DNA of 64,000 nucleotides, from NCBI GenBank assembly GCA_002811645.1, contig PDIP01000007.1, forward strand, positions 80,933-144,932, given 5' to 3'. The notes below the pieces were generated by a model. That model saw nothing but the letters and a program-made list of their open reading frames with translations. It was not told where the DNA came from and did no database searches. The stretch's first letter is position 1. Every line of letters begins with the position of its first letter. Source of the stretch: Corallochytrium limacisporum. Taxonomy: Eukaryota; Opisthokonta. The position numbers and the translations under genes are program-made. Shown here one piece after another: positions 1 through 10,441 of the stretch.

Positions 1-1
1 T

Positions 2-1969
2 CGAATTCTTCCAGCTCTCACTGGATCATGTCCTGAGGCTGCGTCCTACACATTCCGGGAGGCCTTGCCAATTTTCATCGCACACTATCAGGACAATGTG
101 ACGGCTAGACTTTTGATCATTGAGACCATGATCCACATGATCAATAACACAGACTTAAGCAAGGCAGCCACCAAGGCCTCAGTACAGGGTTTCGCACCGA
201 AACTGTTTGAACTCTTTACAACAGCTCTCCTGGAAACGGAAACGCAGTACAAGATCTTTGGATTGACTGGCTTGGGCCTTATGGTGCAGGCGGGAGACCT
301 CATCAATACGTATGAATCGGAGATGGCAATGGATACAATCATTAGGTCGTCTCTCCATGAAGACTCTGTGAATGTCCGCAAGGCTGGTCTTCGAGAACTG
401 AAGGGTCTTTTGCCCGCCTTCAGTAAGCAAATTATCCCTCTATGCTTGGACGATCTGCGAGAGATGACACACGGTGATACTACCATGGGAAAGTACCATG
501 TTGCGTTCCTTAACCTATGCTTGCTGGTCAGTGTAGGTGAGGAAGAGTTTAGCATGGTCATGTCCCTTGCAACCGGGGCGCTCGAGAATCTGAAGGTGAT
601 GCTTGGCCAAGAAAAGTCATCCTATGAAGATGCTAGTAACGTGCTCAATGTTTTCGTTACCGCTCTGGAAAAGCTGTTAGAAAACACCGCCTCAGAGCGA
701 AAGGCTATCATTGTAGACACGGTTATCTCCCCGACAATGCCTATTCTTGCCAGTATCGGCGCATACATTGCTGGTATGGACGCTGCTGCCCGCCAGAATG
801 CAGTTGGTCTGAGCAAGTACTTAAAGGAATCTTCTGCTCTGGTGCGCCTCCTGGTCAGCAATGCCAGTGTCACAGTGCAGGCAAACATTGCGGATCAGGT
901 ATTTAGAGCGCTCTTGGGAGATGAAACTATCTATTTTGAATCTGTTAGGAAGACGTACGCTGTGCTCACGAATGGCGAGCATGACTGCCTCAACGAGACT
1001 CCGGTGTGGGAATTCCATCTCGCTGCAATTGGATCAATCAAACCGGAGATTAAGCTGGACTTTTCGGCTGAACTGTGCAATTTATGCCTCAAGAGTTTGA
1101 ATCGCCTCCATGCTGCTGATCGGGTGGTGGTATGCAAAATAGTGGCTTCTCTGGTAAACAAGCATTGCGGTGATACTAACGAGACACAGCTCACATCCGA
1201 CTGGCTAAAGACCACGTTTAACAAGCTCGAGTCACAGATCACCGGAAACGATCAGGGCTCCCGTCTGGCGCATCTCCAGGCCTGGACTTGGATTACCAAG
1301 GCACTTGCAATGCGCTACCACTCTGAACGTCAAACCTGTACCGATAAGCTCATCACCTGGATCGACGACCCTGCCATTGGCAATGCCGCAGCCGAAGGCT
1401 TCCACATTCTCATGTCGGACTATGAAGACTGCCTGACGAAACAGATGCACGCCATCGTCAAAAAATTCTACAAGCAGCGCGTCTTCAACAGCTGTGCCCC
1501 AGTACTGATGCAGAACTACGAAAAAGCGGATGAGGATCATCAAATGCGGTACGTCGCTGCCCTTAGTGTGATGTTGCAGCACATCCCGCGCAGTGTGCTC
1601 ATGGAGCAGCTCGACAAGGTCTTTCCCCTTGTCTTGCGCTCCCTAAGCTATCCAGAATCGACCTTGAAGATTAACACCCTAAAGCTTTTGCAGAATTTGA
1701 CCGGAGAGGCTGTGAGCTTCATCGAAGATAACTTCTCTGACATCATGGAAGCTATTCTCGACCTTACATCGTATACTGGCATGGACAAAGCCATGCTTGT
1801 GCGGATCTCTGCCCTGGAGGTGATCGGTAGCTTTGTTACACTTCCCTCTCATTTGACCACGCCGTGGAAGCGCCGAATTCTGCAGGCCGCCGGAAAAGCA
1901 CTGGATGATCCCAAGCGCCTGGTCCGTAAGGCTGCCCAGGAGTGCCGTTCACAGTGGTACCTCCTCTAA
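2..1969 (+). CDS. MMS19: MMS19 homologue, C-terminal part (5' end outside window)
   Basis: The frame is open from the first bases of the window, so only the last ~655 codons are present. The product is all-helical with HEAT-like repeats. Its end, with LDDPKRLVRKAAQECRSQW followed by a short hydrophobic tail, matches the conserved C-terminus of MMS19. Known role: MMS19 is the scaffold of the cytosolic iron-sulfur targeting complex (with CIAO1/CIA1 and CIAO2B/Cia2), which delivers Fe-S clusters to DNA polymerases, helicases such as XPD and other nuclear proteins through this C-terminal region. The stop (TAA) lies only 85 bases from the stop of the convergent FYVE gene. No intron or in-frame stop is seen in the visible part. 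Confidence 0.88.
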   Translation, partial: RILPALTGSCPEAASYTFREALPIFIAHYQDNVTARLLIIETMIHMINNTDLSKAATKASVQGFAPKLFELFTTALLETETQYKIFGLTGLGLMVQAGDLINTYESEMAMDTIIRSSLHEDSVNVRKAGLRELKGLLPAFSKQIIPLCLDDLREMTHGDTTMGKYHVAFLNLCLLVSVGEEEFSMVMSLATGALENLKVMLGQEKSSYEDASNVLNVFVTALEKLLENTASERKAIIVDTVISPTMPILASIGAYIAGMDAAARQNAVGLSKYLKESSALVRLLVSNASVTVQANIADQVFRALLGDETIYFESVRKTYAVLTNGEHDCLNETPVWEFHLAAIGSIKPEIKLDFSAELCNLCLKSLNRLHAADRVVVCKIVASLVNKHCGDTNETQLTSDWLKTTFNKLESQITGNDQGSRLAHLQAWTWITKALAMRYHSERQTCTDKLITWIDDPAIGNAAAEGFHILMSDYEDCLTKQMHAIVKKFYKQRVFNSCAPVLMQNYEKADEDHQMRYVAALSVMLQHIPRSVLMEQLDKVFPLVLRSLSYPESTLKINTLKLLQNLTGEAVSFIEDNFSDIMEAILDLTSYTGMDKAMLVRISALEVIGSFVTLPSHLTTPWKRRILQAAGKALDDPKRLVRKAAQECRSQWYLL

Positions 1970-2054
1970 AGTATGATCACAGGCATTCCTTGTCCATGAA
2001 ATAGAAAGAATGGGACCGGATCCATTTGATAGTGATAAAGTACATATTTATTCT

Positions 2055-5000
2055 TTAGTATCGCTTCACGCTCCGCAGATTGTCACGGCAGGGCTGGCAC
2101 ATCTTCACAGGTGCCGTGCCCTCCTTTTTGACAACACTAGAGATGCAATCTGCACAGAAAATTCGACCACACTGTCGACAATGATGTTTGCGTCGTGTGA
2201 GGCCGAATTCCTTGTTGCAGTCACCGCATCTGCCTACTTCAGCGTCATCTTCCCACCGCACCACTGCCTTTTCCTCTCGCGCAGCCTCCAAGGCCATCTG
2301 CAAGTCCTGTGATTGCTTTGCAAATTCAGCTTGCACTGTAAGGGCCTCTTCGTACTTGGCTTGCACGCGTGTAACTTCTTGTTTTAGGGTCTCAACCTGA
2401 TCTTCTTGTTCCTGCAGCCGTTGCGACGTGAGATATTCGAAGCGCTCGGCATCATTGCGATGCTTTATCAGGCTGTGTTCCTGTTCAGCAATGGTAATTT
2501 GGCACTTGGAGAGCTGCTCCTTGGCCTGAAGCAGGTCGTCATGCATGCCATTGGCTTCGGCAATTTGTTTTTCGTAGGCTTCCATCCGTGAAGAACAATC
2601 TTGATCTCGCTCTTCTTTCAAGCGCTCCAGATTTACTAGACTCTGCTTGAGGAGTCGAATCTCGTTGGTCAGGCTCTCAATCTGAACCTTGGACTGCTTC
2701 TTGAGACGTACGTAGTCCTGCTCGAGTACCTTAATCTTCTCCTCATACTCCTCGACAAGCTCGCCACTAATGCCAGCACCGGAAGACCGGCTAGATTTCA
2801 AGATAGCATCGGGACCGTTCGGAGACGATTGAGCTGCCTGAGGACTCTCGGGCTCAAGCGATGCTAAATTGTTCTCTCCATTTGGCTGTGGATGTTCATC
2901 CTGTTTCGATCGTACTTCCTCGAGATCTCGGATCAGCTGATCTCGTTCTGTGACCAGCTTCTCAGTGTGTCGCTTGTACACCACAAGTGCCTTCCGAGTC
3001 TGTGCGAGGGTGTTGCTAAGATCTGAGCGCACATCCATGAGCTCTGCGTTCACAGCATCTTGCGCTTGTAGACCTTGGGCCAGTTCAGCACGCAGGTTCT
3101 GGATTTCAAATTCCATTTCGGTGTTACGCTGGGCCTGGCCTTGTAGATTCGACCTTGCCTTTTCCGCCGCCTCAATGCGCCCATTAGCCACTGAGAGCTG
3201 GTTTAGTAAGTCCTGAACAAGCCCATCCCTAGTCGTCGCGCTCTCATCTGTAGCGGCCTTCATGCTTTGGCCCCAGAGAAACAGTCTCTCTACAGCCACT
3301 CTCATGACATCCTTCGGATTGCTGCTAGCTATATCTATACCTTGCAGCTCTTCATCATCCATGACAGTAGCGATGTTACCCACTGTCTCACCAATATCGG
3401 AGACCATGCGGTCATGAGCCAACTTGGCGGCGTCATTAGCTTGCTGCAATGCCATGCGTTGCTGCCGTTCCTGGTAAATGCCGGTGTTGAGTGCGGAAAT
3501 CCTCTCTTCCAATTCTGCTACTTTAAGCTGACTCTCTGCTACTTTAGCTTCTGAGTCCTCAATCTGAGACAAAACTTCTGCAGTTGCGGCACGTTTGTCA
3601 GAGGCTAAGGTTTTGTTGTCTCTTCGCAACTTTTCAAGCTCAGGCTGCAACAATCCCAGCTCATTTTGCAATTGCTCGATACGTTCATTGCTCTCCTGCA
3701 GTTTTCTTCGTAGAAGCAAAACCTGCTGGCTCTCGGGATCTTCTTTAGCAGTCTCTGATATCTCGCTAGGTAGCTGTTGGAGTTGATCATGTTCCACGTT
3801 GACGGCTTTCACTTCTGATGTCGGCGCCAGCATGGTGGACTGTTCGGTGTCAATCAACGATGCCTGAGCCATGGCTTTACTAAGAGACTGACGCAAGCTC
3901 ACGATCGTCGCCTCCTTTTCACTGTCTGAGGCTTCGAATGCTTTGAGTCGAGCGGTTAACTCTGCAAATTCTGTTGTGGCACCTTGTTTGTCACTTTCTA
4001 GCTTTGCGCGCATCTCGTCGATCATTTTCTGCATGACTTCAAAGGAATCTTGGAAGGTTGAAGTCTGTCCTTGCATCTCATGTTCCAGGGCTTCCTTCGA
4101 CGTCCGTAGCTCTCCTATTCGAGACTTGAGAGTGTGGAGCTCCTCAGAAGACACTGCAATTTGACCCAAATGTTCTGACGCCCGCCTCTTGCTTTCAGCT
4201 ATGATCTGGCCTTTTCGCCTGTGGAGGTCCTTCAATTGGTCCAAGATGTCAACCATATCTCCAAGGTTCGCCTTGCTCTTCTCCTGCTTTGATGTCAAAA
4301 GCGAATCGACAATGCTGGCATTTCCAACAGCTAATTCCAGAGCTTGCCGGGACATTGCTGACACATGTTGCATCCGCTGCAGAACGTTTGCATCTTCCGT
4401 GTCCCTGGGCGGAACACCTGCTCGACCGAGCACAAGCACAGCCTCATCTCCAATTGCACTTGCTATCTTGGCAACTTGTTGCCTCTCGCTGATGAGTTTA
4501 GCATGCATTGCAAACAAGATATTGACAATCTCCACATATTCATGGTGAGCAACTTGTGTGCTTGACATTCCTTGAGATGCAGATTCACTGGTCGCATGGC
4601 TTGATCGTAACGCATTGACGCCACTGATGGTCTCGTCAATGGTCTCCATGCATTGCATGATCATTGCATCAACGAGAGACCTGCTTCGCTTGATTCCTGA
4701 AATGATTTCCGCATAATCAGACACCCGACCAGCGAAGGATGCGACTTTGCTCCTCATTTCTTCCAGAGCCTGTTCTTTAGTGGCCACCGTCATATTCAGT
4801 TCTTCTATGGAGGCATGTGCAGCTGTGAGTTTCACCATCAGGTCACTGACTTCGCCGGCAACCGAATCCTGTTGCTCTTCACGTTGGCGACTGAATTGAA
4901 CAAGCTCTGCTCGAGCAGTCTCCAGTTCGTCCTCTAAAGATGACGCCTTTACCCGGGATTCTTCCGCATCTTTCAACTTCTGTTCGTGTGCACGACGTAG

Positions 5001-7217
5001 TTCAGATTGGTTTCTCTGCAATTCCTCAAATGCAGACCTGAGCTCTGACGACTTCGCATGCATAGTACTTAACTCCTCTTCCCGTCCCTGAATCTTTTCA
5101 TTGGCTTCTGCTAATTCCTCTTCAATACTGTCTTTGACATCTCCAATACGAATCAAGCCTTTCTGGAGGGTTTCATTTTGCTCTTCTTGTTGTGCCAATT
5201 GTTTCTTTAGACTCTCGAGCTCTTCCGCCATCCCTGTCTGATGTACAGTTTCGGCCTCCATCTCAGCAAGCTTCTGCTCCAAACCCCGAATTGCATCCTC
5301 ACGATCTTCGAGGTACTCAGACACGGCTGAATTCTCTTCTTCCAGTGATTTCTTCGCTGCCTCTAATCTTGCTACGTCCGATGTGAGACCAGCTGTAGAC
5401 TCTTCCTGACTCCTGATCTGTGTTTGTGCATCATCCAGTGCCTTGCGGAGTTCTCCAATTTGTTGCACATGCTGTTTAGTCTGCTCTTCCATGGAAGTCT
5501 TCCCGCCGTTGACCACTGTTTGCAATTCAGTAAAACTGCTCTGTAGCTTCGCGATCTCTTCGTTCTTCTCTGAAACATCCCCAAGTGCTTTCTCCAGCTT
5601 ATTCATGTACTCTTGTCCCTTGTCATTGGATGTCTTCAAAGCCCCACGAAGGCGATTGATCTTGGTTCGCAATTCATTCCATCTAGTCTCTGCATCACCC
5701 TCATCGCTTTGGCTCCTAAGCACTTCCGTGAGCTGTCTGTTGTGTAACGACAGCTCGCGTTGTAGCAGTTGGATTTTGGATGCGGCGTCACTGGAGCTGT
5801 TCTGAATTTCTTGTGCAATCTTGTCTTTCTCCTCCGTTTCCCTCAGGTTGGACTCGCGTTCGGTATCGAGCTGTGTCTTCAAATCTTTGATTTCCTGGCG
5901 CAATGTTTCCAGTTCATTCTTGCTGGCATGAGCATCGGCTTGGAGCCGTTCATCGAATTCGCTGCGCACAAGCTCTAAATCAGTTGCTAGGTCCTCCTTG
6001 GCTTTCTCCAGAGAAGAAATTGTAGCATTGGCTTCCTGTTGTTTCCGTGCGTACTCAGTTTCAAGCTGCTCTACCCTCTCTTCCATATCCTTCATGGCTG
6101 CGGCGTGCTCCGCATTCGTGCTTTCCGTTTCTCTCTGTGATTGGCCCAGTAGTGAGCGCAGCTCCTGCTCACGCTGTACAATGCTTTGCTGGGCAAGAGC
6201 TGAATCCTTCTCAGCTTGCTTAGACAAAGCATCATTGGCAAGCCGAAGCTCGTCAAGTTGCTTCTGCATGACCCTTTCTGAGTCCTCCGACGCAGCAGCG
6301 GCAAGTTCGGCTTCACGTTTCGCCGCTGTCAGTTGCGTTTTAGTGTCTTCTAGCTCCTGTTGCAGCTGAGTCAATTCATCACTGTTTGTATCCGGTTCAG
6401 CTCTAGAAGAGTGCGCCAAAGTGACAGTCTGATGGAGACGGTCTAATTGGTCTTGTAGTTCATCAATGTCCGTGGTCAAATTCAAACGTACTGTGGGCAC
6501 AGGATCCGTACTTGGCAAGGAGTCCCGTTGCAACATGGATTTCGCAAGACGATGGATCGCACGTACAGACTTTGCTTGCTTTTGGCGTGCCTTCCTCAAG
6601 TCATCAAGTTGCCGCAGTGCATGGTCATGTTTCTCTTGCAGGTTACGAACCTTTGCAACCGTCCCTGCCGATAAGTGGGCACCGTCGGCTGGTCCCACTT
6701 GCGTAGGCGGTGCAGGGGAAGCCCCCGTTTTCTTGGACTCTTCAAGCTGTGTAGTAAGATGTTCGATCTGCTGCGACAGCGACGCAACAAGCATTTCTTT
6801 CTCATCTTGCATGGACTTGAGTTTCAAAGTCAACTCATGAACTGTGGCCGTGTCACCATGGGGTGCTGAGTGTTCAAAGTGTTCCCTTTGTACTTCTTCT
6901 AGACGACCCTTCAGCTTGCGACCATACTCCTTTAGCTTGTTAACTTGATCACGTAGCTCTGCATTCTGCTGTGCAATCTGCTGTCCATTTCCAATGGCAT
7001 CTTGAAGAGACTGCTGAGCTTGTAGCTCCTGGTTTTTTAGCGTGTCCCGGAGGCTGGCGAGTTCTGCATTGAGCTCTCCATTTTTCTGTTGCTCGTTCTT
7101 TAAGTTCTCTTCAGTGTTCGCATAGATCTCCTTGAATCTTGTGACCTGGGACCTAAACTTTTCCTCCTGGAGCCGTTTGATTTCCCGCAATTTTGCGAGC
7201 TCCTCTTCAGCCGACAT
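2055..7217 (-). CDS. EEA1-like coiled-coil protein with C-terminal FYVE zinc finger
   Basis: This 1,720-aa protein is almost entirely heptad-rich coiled coil from residue 1 to about 1640. It ends in a FYVE domain (about 1652-1715) with the WxxD-type lead (WEDD), the basic RRKHHCR core and eight cysteines in CxxC pairs. FYVE domains bind phosphatidylinositol 3-phosphate on early endosomes. The long rod plus C-terminal FYVE is the layout of EEA1, the Rab5-effector tether for endosome fusion. Unlike animal EEA1, no N-terminal C2H2 zinc finger is visible; the protein starts MSAEEELAKLREIK directly in coiled coil. The ATG at 7215-7217 is the first in frame. An AATAAA on the minus strand (2047-2052) follows the stop almost immediately. 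The whole gene is one exon. Assignment to EEA1 orthology rather than another FYVE tether is inference. Confidence 0.88.
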   Translation of the reverse strand: MSAEEELAKLREIKRLQEEKFRSQVTRFKEIYANTEENLKNEQQKNGELNAELASLRDTLKNQELQAQQSLQDAIGNGQQIAQQNAELRDQVNKLKEYGRKLKGRLEEVQREHFEHSAPHGDTATVHELTLKLKSMQDEKEMLVASLSQQIEHLTTQLEESKKTGASPAPPTQVGPADGAHLSAGTVAKVRNLQEKHDHALRQLDDLRKARQKQAKSVRAIHRLAKSMLQRDSLPSTDPVPTVRLNLTTDIDELQDQLDRLHQTVTLAHSSRAEPDTNSDELTQLQQELEDTKTQLTAAKREAELAAAASEDSERVMQKQLDELRLANDALSKQAEKDSALAQQSIVQREQELRSLLGQSQRETESTNAEHAAAMKDMEERVEQLETEYARKQQEANATISSLEKAKEDLATDLELVRSEFDERLQADAHASKNELETLRQEIKDLKTQLDTERESNLRETEEKDKIAQEIQNSSSDAASKIQLLQRELSLHNRQLTEVLRSQSDEGDAETRWNELRTKINRLRGALKTSNDKGQEYMNKLEKALGDVSEKNEEIAKLQSSFTELQTVVNGGKTSMEEQTKQHVQQIGELRKALDDAQTQIRSQEESTAGLTSDVARLEAAKKSLEEENSAVSEYLEDREDAIRGLEQKLAEMEAETVHQTGMAEELESLKKQLAQQEEQNETLQKGLIRIGDVKDSIEEELAEANEKIQGREEELSTMHAKSSELRSAFEELQRNQSELRRAHEQKLKDAEESRVKASSLEDELETARAELVQFSRQREEQQDSVAGEVSDLMVKLTAAHASIEELNMTVATKEQALEEMRSKVASFAGRVSDYAEIISGIKRSRSLVDAMIMQCMETIDETISGVNALRSSHATSESASQGMSSTQVAHHEYVEIVNILFAMHAKLISERQQVAKIASAIGDEAVLVLGRAGVPPRDTEDANVLQRMQHVSAMSRQALELAVGNASIVDSLLTSKQEKSKANLGDMVDILDQLKDLHRRKGQIIAESKRRASEHLGQIAVSSEELHTLKSRIGELRTSKEALEHEMQGQTSTFQDSFEVMQKMIDEMRAKLESDKQGATTEFAELTARLKAFEASDSEKEATIVSLRQSLSKAMAQASLIDTEQSTMLAPTSEVKAVNVEHDQLQQLPSEISETAKEDPESQQVLLLRRKLQESNERIEQLQNELGLLQPELEKLRRDNKTLASDKRAATAEVLSQIEDSEAKVAESQLKVAELEERISALNTGIYQERQQRMALQQANDAAKLAHDRMVSDIGETVGNIATVMDDEELQGIDIASSNPKDVMRVAVERLFLWGQSMKAATDESATTRDGLVQDLLNQLSVANGRIEAAEKARSNLQGQAQRNTEMEFEIQNLRAELAQGLQAQDAVNAELMDVRSDLSNTLAQTRKALVVYKRHTEKLVTERDQLIRDLEEVRSKQDEHPQPNGENNLASLEPESPQAAQSSPNGPDAILKSSRSSGAGISGELVEEYEEKIKVLEQDYVRLKKQSKVQIESLTNEIRLLKQSLVNLERLKEERDQDCSSRMEAYEKQIAEANGMHDDLLQAKEQLSKCQITIAEQEHSLIKHRNDAERFEYLTSQRLQEQEDQVETLKQEVTRVQAKYEEALTVQAEFAKQSQDLQMALEAAREEKAVVRWEDDAEVGRCGDCNKEFGLTRRKHHCRQCGRIFCADCISSVVKKEGTAPVKMCQPCRDNLRSVKRY

Positions 7218-8246
7218 TTTGGTACGAGTTCGAGGGTGCTACGTCATCTTGAAATCTTGTCTTAGCTGTTCCCTCCAAACGGTTGTGAACGATCAGAATA
7301 TGGAAATGACTTTCGGCAAATACTACTGCCTGTGAATAGCTTGCTCATTCAGACCACAACGCTCTGCCTGATAAATGCTTTCATAGGAATCAAAGCACCC
7401 CAGACCAGCCTGATTGCGCAGAAATCACCTCGCACCCCTTCGTTATTCCTATACACCATTTTCCTCCAGTGCCCGCGACTCGCCCGCGACTCACCCTTTA
7501 CCAAAACACATCCAAAACAGTGAAATTATTGATCGCCGGGACTGACCCTTCACAGGGCGTGTGGCGGGAGGGATTCCTCGTGGGGGACTTGCAGTGTGCC
7601 TGGGCACCACCTTACAGCGGATGGAGATCAGGTCTGAATAGTAATTTCAGGCTTTCTCCAAATGCAATCTTCTCGATTTTTAATAAACAAATTCACTGTA
7701 ATTGTAGCTATTTATACCGTTGTTCGTCGTATTAACCATGTGTGTGACATTGCAAAGCGGCACATTGGGTGCCGTGGTATTGGGTGGAAATCTCATGCCG
7801 GGAAATGGTAAGTGTACGACAGGGCAAGACAAGTGAGCAGCTTGTTTGATGACTAAAAAGTTTGACAAGCATATATCCTACGTGCTGAATGGGTCTTTCG
7901 ACCTTGGATGCCTTGAGGAATGAACATTTTTCTGACCTTTAGCTTCGCTCACATATTGGGTTGTTACGTTTGTTCTGGAAACTAACTGTTGAGTAGTGTT
8001 CTCTTGTATGCTAGTGACATCAAAGGGAAATAGCAGATTGGATCTGTGCGAGATCACACGAGTGTAAGTATCATTCATTGTAGAGTATCAACATCGATAT
8101 AGGGCAAGGACGATAACTACTTCACCAACTCTGAAGGTCACAAGTGACGAATCAAACATGCACTACCAACTGAGCCTCTTTCGATTGTGTCTTTCTTTCA
8201 CATTATACTGTGGAATATTGTACTAACATTTCTTTATTTCCTTTAT
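7218..8246. other. Intergenic, upstream of the FYVE gene
   Basis: About 1 kb with only short chance frames (<90 codons), none resembling a known protein. It should hold the FYVE-gene promoter (minus strand, next to 7217). The right-hand end contains AT-rich sequence with minus-strand AATAAA-like hexamers (8222-8246) serving the next gene. No RNA gene seen. Confidence 0.5.
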
Positions 8247-8621
8247 TCATTGATTTGCAATATATAGGCACAATGATGATGTAACAAACATGTAAACGAC
8301 GCAAATAGACATGTAAACTAAGCCCTCCAATTTCTGCTGTTCTGGGGAGCTCATAAGCATCCTCTGCTCTGCCATGCTACTGCTTTCTGCTCCGTTATCA
8401 TAGTCCGCGCGAGTAATCTGTCGGCGCTGCGGCGGGGCGGCCAATCCTAAAAAGGAGAGGACACGCACGAACCCTGCGATCAGATTTGTGACAACCCCGT
8501 CTGGGCCGAACAAGTACCATTGTAATTTACCTTCTGGGATTCCAAGGAATTTTTCAATGGCTGTGAAAACAATTCCACTCAGATAGCTTACGACCCGTGT
8601 GGTGAGACCGAACCAGCTCAT
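8247..8621 (-). CDS. Small membrane protein, unknown function
   Basis: This is a 124-aa frame with an ATG start (8619-8621) and a TGA stop, followed at once on the minus strand by AATAAA-like signals. I do not recognise a family. A hydrophobic segment near residues 8-25 (VVSYLSGIVFTAIEKFLG) precedes an aromatic/Gly-Pro patch (WYLFGPDG) and a hydrophilic linker with QRRQITRADYDNG. A second strongly hydrophobic segment (about 98-120) ends four residues from the C-terminus, like a tail anchor. The next gene on the same strand (9457-9990) has a similar two-segment layout. It is probably a real gene because of composition and 3' signals, but this is not certain. Confidence 0.5.
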   Translation of the reverse strand: MSWFGLTTRVVSYLSGIVFTAIEKFLGIPEGKLQWYLFGPDGVVTNLIAGFVRVLSFLGLAAPPQRRQITRADYDNGAESSSMAEQRMLMSSPEQQKLEGLVYMSICVVYMFVTSSLCLYIANQ

Positions 8622-9456
8622 AGTGATGCGTTTGTGTCTGGAAGAAACCCGGTGAGATCAATTTGCGGCTTTCCGTCCCGGTCTCTGTCGCACTGCATAT
8701 AAGGTAGGAATGATCTTATATCTTTAAAGGTATAGGAGGAAAAATCTGGCACAGAAACAAGATGTGAGCTGTTGGCACAGAAACAAGATGTGAGCTGGTA
8801 CCTGTTGCGATGGATTGCGCAAACTAGACGGTATCAAACTCCAACGCAATTCATCATTCTCTATGCAGGGCTCTAGTCGAAAGGGGCTTCGGAAAGTGCA
8901 GGCCCCAATCACACCAGACCGACTCGCCAGCCATCCACTGAGGAGGGAGTAAAATTGTGACGGGTCTGTAGGGCTCCTAAATTTAGGGTTCCGTAGGCAG
9001 AAAAAAAAACGACCCATTGAAATCTTGGCCCTCTTATAACTCCAATTTGTGCAGTACTGAATGTGAAGAGAAGCACGCAATTTGTTCCATAAATCCGCCA
9101 TGGGTCCCGTTCCGTTTCTGCCAAGTCATTGGTTGCCGCCATATCACTATTGTGAATACATAGGCAATGCCTCCAAAGCGTTACCAATAGGTTGGTCATG
9201 CAGTAAAAAATTGCCCAGTACATTCAGTATGAATCATATAGTGAACGTACTAAATTTTAGCCTCGGGGGTGGGGACGTACCGGTAGGGACTCTGTAATAA
9301 GCCACGCAGCAGAGCAGAGTACGTGGCGAGATCGCGTAGGCTTGATAGAGTCCGAGGGATGACTTGGGTGTAAATTTCAAATGAATAGCCAGTGATGAAG
9401 ATCTCCGTATCAGTGGCGACTTATTCTTTAACATGGACGTGGTATAGCGTGACAAC
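8622..9456. other. Intergenic between the two small membrane-protein genes
   Basis: No convincing gene. It contains a perfect 24-bp direct repeat (8748-8771 and 8774-8797), an A9 run near 9001 and two copies of a short recurring motif, TACTGAATGT (9055-9064 plus strand, 9218-9230 minus strand). Confidence 0.5.
8748..8797. repeat. Perfect 24-bp tandem direct repeat
   Basis: The sequence GGCACAGAAACAAGATGTGA plus GCTG occurs at 8748-8771 and again at 8774-8797, separated by TT, giving a period of 26. It lies 125-180 bases upstream of the ATG of the 124-aa gene, so it could be a promoter element or a recent replication slippage. Confidence 0.9.
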
Positions 9457-9990
9457 TTATTCGGTTTTCAAGTGGGGTTGGATATGTGATGAATTCCGCG
9501 ATCGTGGTGGTGGAGAGTTTTGAAAGATATCATCGAGCAAGAGAATCTTCCTGGTGATATCCACGGTCTCAAATAACCCCGCTTTCAAACATGAAAGGAC
9601 AAAAATCCACACCATGATAATGTAGATTTGCAATAGGTCGCCAGAGGTCTTGGTCTGCGGATCGGCGGGCACTACTCCCTTCATGGGGTCTCTCACAGCA
9701 ATCCCCCCTGGCTGAATGATTGGTTCTGTCTTGTTTATCTCATCATCACGCAGACAGATCACTTTCATTCTGTGCCAGGTGCGATGAATGAGATCATTCG
9801 GATAAAAGGCATACATCTGTGTCTCAGTGGCAAACAACCCGATGATACTCTCATACGCATCGAACGCATTTCGTGTGCAGAACACAGTCAACTTGACCAG
9901 TAGGGTCAAGAACCATAGTAGAAGGTCACCCATGATTGTACTATGTGTAATGTCTAGTTTAATGCTACCAACCCGACAGTCATCATACAT
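9457..9990 (-). CDS. Small membrane protein, unknown function
   Basis: This is a 177-aa frame from the ATG at 9988-9990. A second ATG at 9931-9933 would give a 158-aa protein that begins directly with a hydrophobic segment (MGDLLLWFLTLLVKLTVF) and may be the true start. The middle is polar, with a short TWHRMKV stretch and Pro/Gly-rich sequence. A second hydrophobic segment (YIIMVWIFVLSCLKAGLF) is followed by a charged, proline-containing tail. No family recognised. The layout resembles that of the 124-aa gene next to it, but I see no convincing residue-level homology. The TAA stop is at 9457-9459. Confidence 0.45.
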   Translation of the reverse strand: MYDDCRVGSIKLDITHSTIMGDLLLWFLTLLVKLTVFCTRNAFDAYESIIGLFATETQMYAFYPNDLIHRTWHRMKVICLRDDEINKTEPIIQPGGIAVRDPMKGVVPADPQTKTSGDLLQIYIIMVWIFVLSCLKAGLFETVDITRKILLLDDIFQNSPPPRSRNSSHIQPHLKTE

Positions 9991-10441
9991 GCAAGATCAA
10001 AGTCTACGATTGAGAAACGATTTGGAACTTGGATAGCTATCCAGCCACGGACATCAAGAGTCGCATGGTACTGTTTTACACCGAAGGCCCAACTGACCAG
10101 AGCCTCACCATCTTACAATCACGAAAGCCATAAACGCATCCAAGAACACAAACTTCGAAGTATTTTGCTCGGTACGTGACACGAGACATCCTCACGCATT
10201 ACTTCATCGGGCCTCTTTCGTTCTCCGAGATGCGGATAGGGATTTCGCAAAAGGAGCGGAATGTTGGAAGGTGGGTCGAATTGACGACACACATTCAGTC
10301 GGCAGAAACGGGGACTAATATTGATCAGATCACAGTCAGGGGAATTGATGTCAAATGCTAGTTTATCTATGGTACACGGTTTGCCATGATATGGCGGCAG
10401 AAACTATTGGCCCTTCTTCTCCCCGAACTCATGATAATGGA
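9991..10441. other. Intergenic
   Basis: About 450 bases between the unknown 177-aa gene and the 3' end of the amino-acid transporter. Only short frames; nothing recognisable. Confidence 0.5.
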
